IMG/VR virus record: IMGVR_UViG_3300047476_000208
Location: 1 to 39,997 of that record
Length of the DNA stretch: 39,997 bases
Origin: a virus
Strand: one strand, 5' to 3'
Part shown: positions 38,839 through 39,997 of the stretch, piece by piece
How positions within the stretch are numbered: the first letter of the stretch is position 1
Layout of the letters: each line of letters starts with the position of its first letter
The notes under the pieces: model-generated
What the model was told of the DNA's origin: nothing
The model's input: the letters and a program-made list of their open reading frames with translations, nothing else
The model's database searches: none
Position numbers and translations under genes: made by a program

Positions 38839-39146
38839 GACCACTTCCGCATCTCTTCGAGTTCTTTATCGAAGTCATTAAAATCAAACTCTTCTTGATC
38901 TTGACCTTCACGACCTAGAAATGCTTCCCAAGCTGCTTTAGGAATAGCGTGATCATGTCCACGATCTGTCCAAATCGTTGAATCGGTAATAAACTTCATC
39001 TTTTGCGTAATGTCATAGCCGTACTTAGCTGAGACAACATCCGCACAAGCTAAGACAATATCTAGCCATGTGTGGTCTTCATCGAACTCAACTGTACGGC
39101 TAACTTCATCACTGTTATCACTTAGACTTACTTGCAGACTTAACAT
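38835..39146 (-). CDS. Protein of unknown function in replication operon
   Basis: It has 103 residues from the ATG at 39146, preceded by AAAGGAG; the longer ORF upstream is out of place. It has a beta-rich first part (MLSLQVSLSDNSDEVSRTVE), a middle SAKYGYDI and an acidic C-terminal helix with DFNDFDKELEEMRKW. The stop overlaps the exonuclease start as ATGA. Confidence 0.68.
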   Translation of the reverse strand: MLSLQVSLSDNSDEVSRTVEFDEDHTWLDIVLACADVVSAKYGYDITQKMKFITDSTIWTDRGHDHAIPKAAWEAFLGREGQDQEEFDFNDFDKELEEMRKWS

Positions 39147-39312
39147 TCTTAGCTCCTTTCGGTGGTGTAAACTGCTCGTTAAACTTATCAATCGTTGCTC
39201 TTAACATTGCATTAAATCCATACTCAATCATAAAGCAACGCTCTTCTTCAGTCATGTCGACCTGAAGGTCAGCGCCTCCGTCTTTACGCTCTTGCATCTC
39301 TACTACTTTCAT
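39118..39312 (-). CDS. Small protein of unknown function (64 aa)
   Basis: It has 64 residues with SD GAGG. The protein has an acidic helical centre (MTEEERCFMIEYGFNAMLRA) and a Lys/Ser tail. Its start overlaps the nuclease stop by 4 bases, and its end overlaps the next gene by 29. Function is unknown. Confidence 0.65.
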   Translation of the reverse strand: MKVVEMQERKDGGADLQVDMTEEERCFMIEYGFNAMLRATIDKFNEQFTPPKGAKNVKSASKSK

Positions 39313-39647
39313 TTGTTCCTCGCTATTAAATCAAAGAATACTTCTGCATCAACAACAACTAAAGGTTTCTTGCCATTTTGCTTGACAACAGCAACTGGTT
39401 CATGGTTGCCGTGTGTCTTTGCTTGTTCATAATAATTATAAACTGCTACTTTGGCAAGACTTTTACACTCAAACTGATACGGTATTGCGTCTCTTGCCGC
39501 TGGACTTAGCTTGACATCTTCCCCGCCGGCTCCCATTGATGTGCTTACGAGGTCTCCGGGGCGTAGTTGCGGGAACCTTTTTTGCAGCTGTTCCACGACC
39601 CACTTTTGCAGGTTTCGTCCTTTTGCTTTTGCTGACTGCGGCTTCAT
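39309..39647 (-). CDS. PD-(D/E)XK-like nuclease
   Basis: It has 112 residues. The N-terminal helix KGRNLQKWVVEQLQKRFPQL is followed by GEDVKLSPAARDAIPYQFEC and K, matching the D/E...(E)xK pattern of PD-(D/E)XK endonucleases such as Hjc-like resolvases. A strand KPLVVVDAEVFFDLI ends it. It lies beside replication genes and may resolve junctions or debranch replicating DNA. Its start overlaps the basic tail of the upstream ORF for 179 bases out of frame. A truncated copy is at 1-179. Confidence 0.78.
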   Translation of the reverse strand: MKPQSAKAKGRNLQKWVVEQLQKRFPQLRPGDLVSTSMGAGGEDVKLSPAARDAIPYQFECKSLAKVAVYNYYEQAKTHGNHEPVAVVKQNGKKPLVVVDAEVFFDLIARNK

Positions 39648-39897
39648 CTTTTGTTTCCTCTAACTGTTGCGTCAAAATCCAAGACTTAGGAATGCTGATA
39701 CGATTGTTGCATTCGTGATCAGATACAGTTCCTGCGACACAGATTGCATCGTCAGTTTCTCCAACAAGAAAGCCTACTGTAACGCATTGTGCAATATCTA
39801 CCTTGGGTTCGTCCCAGCCAGCATCGGCTTGAGCGTCAATCCAAGTAATCTTGATAACAGGACAATCCTGTAACTTCACTTTACTGGCGGATGCCAT
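39469..39897 (-). CDS. Phage protein with basic C-terminal tail (copy 2)
   Basis: This is the second copy of 1-429, created by the terminal repeat. Here the downstream nuclease is complete, so the 179-base out-of-frame overlap (39469-39647) is seen in full. See 1-429 for description. Confidence 0.7.
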   Translation of the reverse strand: MASASKVKLQDCPVIKITWIDAQADAGWDEPKVDIAQCVTVGFLVGETDDAICVAGTVSDHECNNRISIPKSWILTQQLEETKDEAAVSKSKRTKPAKVGRGTAAKKVPATTPRRPRKHINGSRRGRCQAKSSGKRRNTVSV

Positions 39898-39997
39898 ACT
39901 TGCTTCTCCTCTCTTAAAATCCATAATAAACGAGCATTTTCAAGCACTCTGGCTTCGTCGCCATCGTACGCTTTCAATACAGCTTCGTACATCTCTA
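39876..39997 (-). CDS. 5'-3' exonuclease, truncated copy at right edge
   Basis: It carries the C-terminal codons of the exonuclease that is complete at 408-1085, cut by the window end. It is not a separate gene. Confidence 0.85.
   Translation of the reverse strand, partial: EMYEAVLKAYDGDEARVLENARLLWILREEKQVWHPPVK

Larger units (their letters stand above)
39469..39997. repeat. Terminal direct repeat, right copy (529 bp)
   Basis: Identical to 1-529. See the left copy for interpretation. Confidence 0.95.

Noticed and set aside
1-39997. Lysogeny genes or CRISPR arrays
   Set aside because: No integrase, excisionase, CI-like repressor or regularly spaced repeats are seen on either strand.

Overview
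The window is an almost complete genome of a lytic, short-tailed (podovirus-like) phage of an aquatic-type lineage. It has a T7/PolA-type DNA polymerase, a T7 gp4-like primase-helicase, a gp6-like 5'-3' exonuclease, an SSB with an acidic tail, terminase, a P22-style portal, a nozzle-type tail and several tail fibres. I see no RNA polymerase, integrase, repressor or tRNA. Transcription therefore probably relies on the host enzyme, and several near-consensus sigma-70 promoters are visible. Bases 1-529 are repeated exactly at 39469-39997, so the unique sequence is 39,468 bases. The repeat cuts through three genes of a packed operon, which suggests the overlap of a circular or circularly permuted assembly rather than a packaging repeat.

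Layout: (1) A leftward block runs from about 39,997 down to 35,272 and continues across the repeat from about 11,115 down to 1. From its upstream end it holds about 20 small genes (11,115-6,336), many with ATGA stop-start overlaps. Then come an HNH endonuclease, primase-helicase, coiled-coil proteins, DNA polymerase, SSB, exonuclease, a PD-(D/E)XK-like nuclease, a DnaQ/YprB-like exonuclease, an HNH-AP2 endonuclease, a DUF3310 protein and a B12-dependent (class II) ribonucleotide reductase. (2) A 1-kb non-coding control region (11,116-12,142) separates divergent transcription. It holds a leftward and a rightward promoter, a cluster of repeated and inverted AAACAACAC cores, strong hairpins, a GC-rich foldable element and a long leader. 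(3) A rightward block (12,143-35,111) carries terminase, portal, HNH, scaffold, capsid, terminator, a large fibre/adhesin module, three small basic proteins, tail adaptor and nozzle, another fibre, ejection proteins, holin and M15 endolysin. The two blocks converge on a hairpin-rich gap (35,112-35,271).

The main finding is a complete hammerhead self-cleaving ribozyme on the minus strand at 10,638-10,689. All conserved core nucleotides are present, stem III is closed by GAGA, and stem I is open (type I). It sits exactly at a stop codon in the early operon. Other notable points are TTGACA-17-bp promoters, mostly with extended -10 elements, of which two would give leaderless messages for DNA polymerase and the tail adaptor. 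Three HNH genes each end 10-16 bases inside the next gene. Two long out-of-frame overlaps have odd C-terminal tails. A duplicated 38-bp stop/RBS/start cassette lies among small paralogues.
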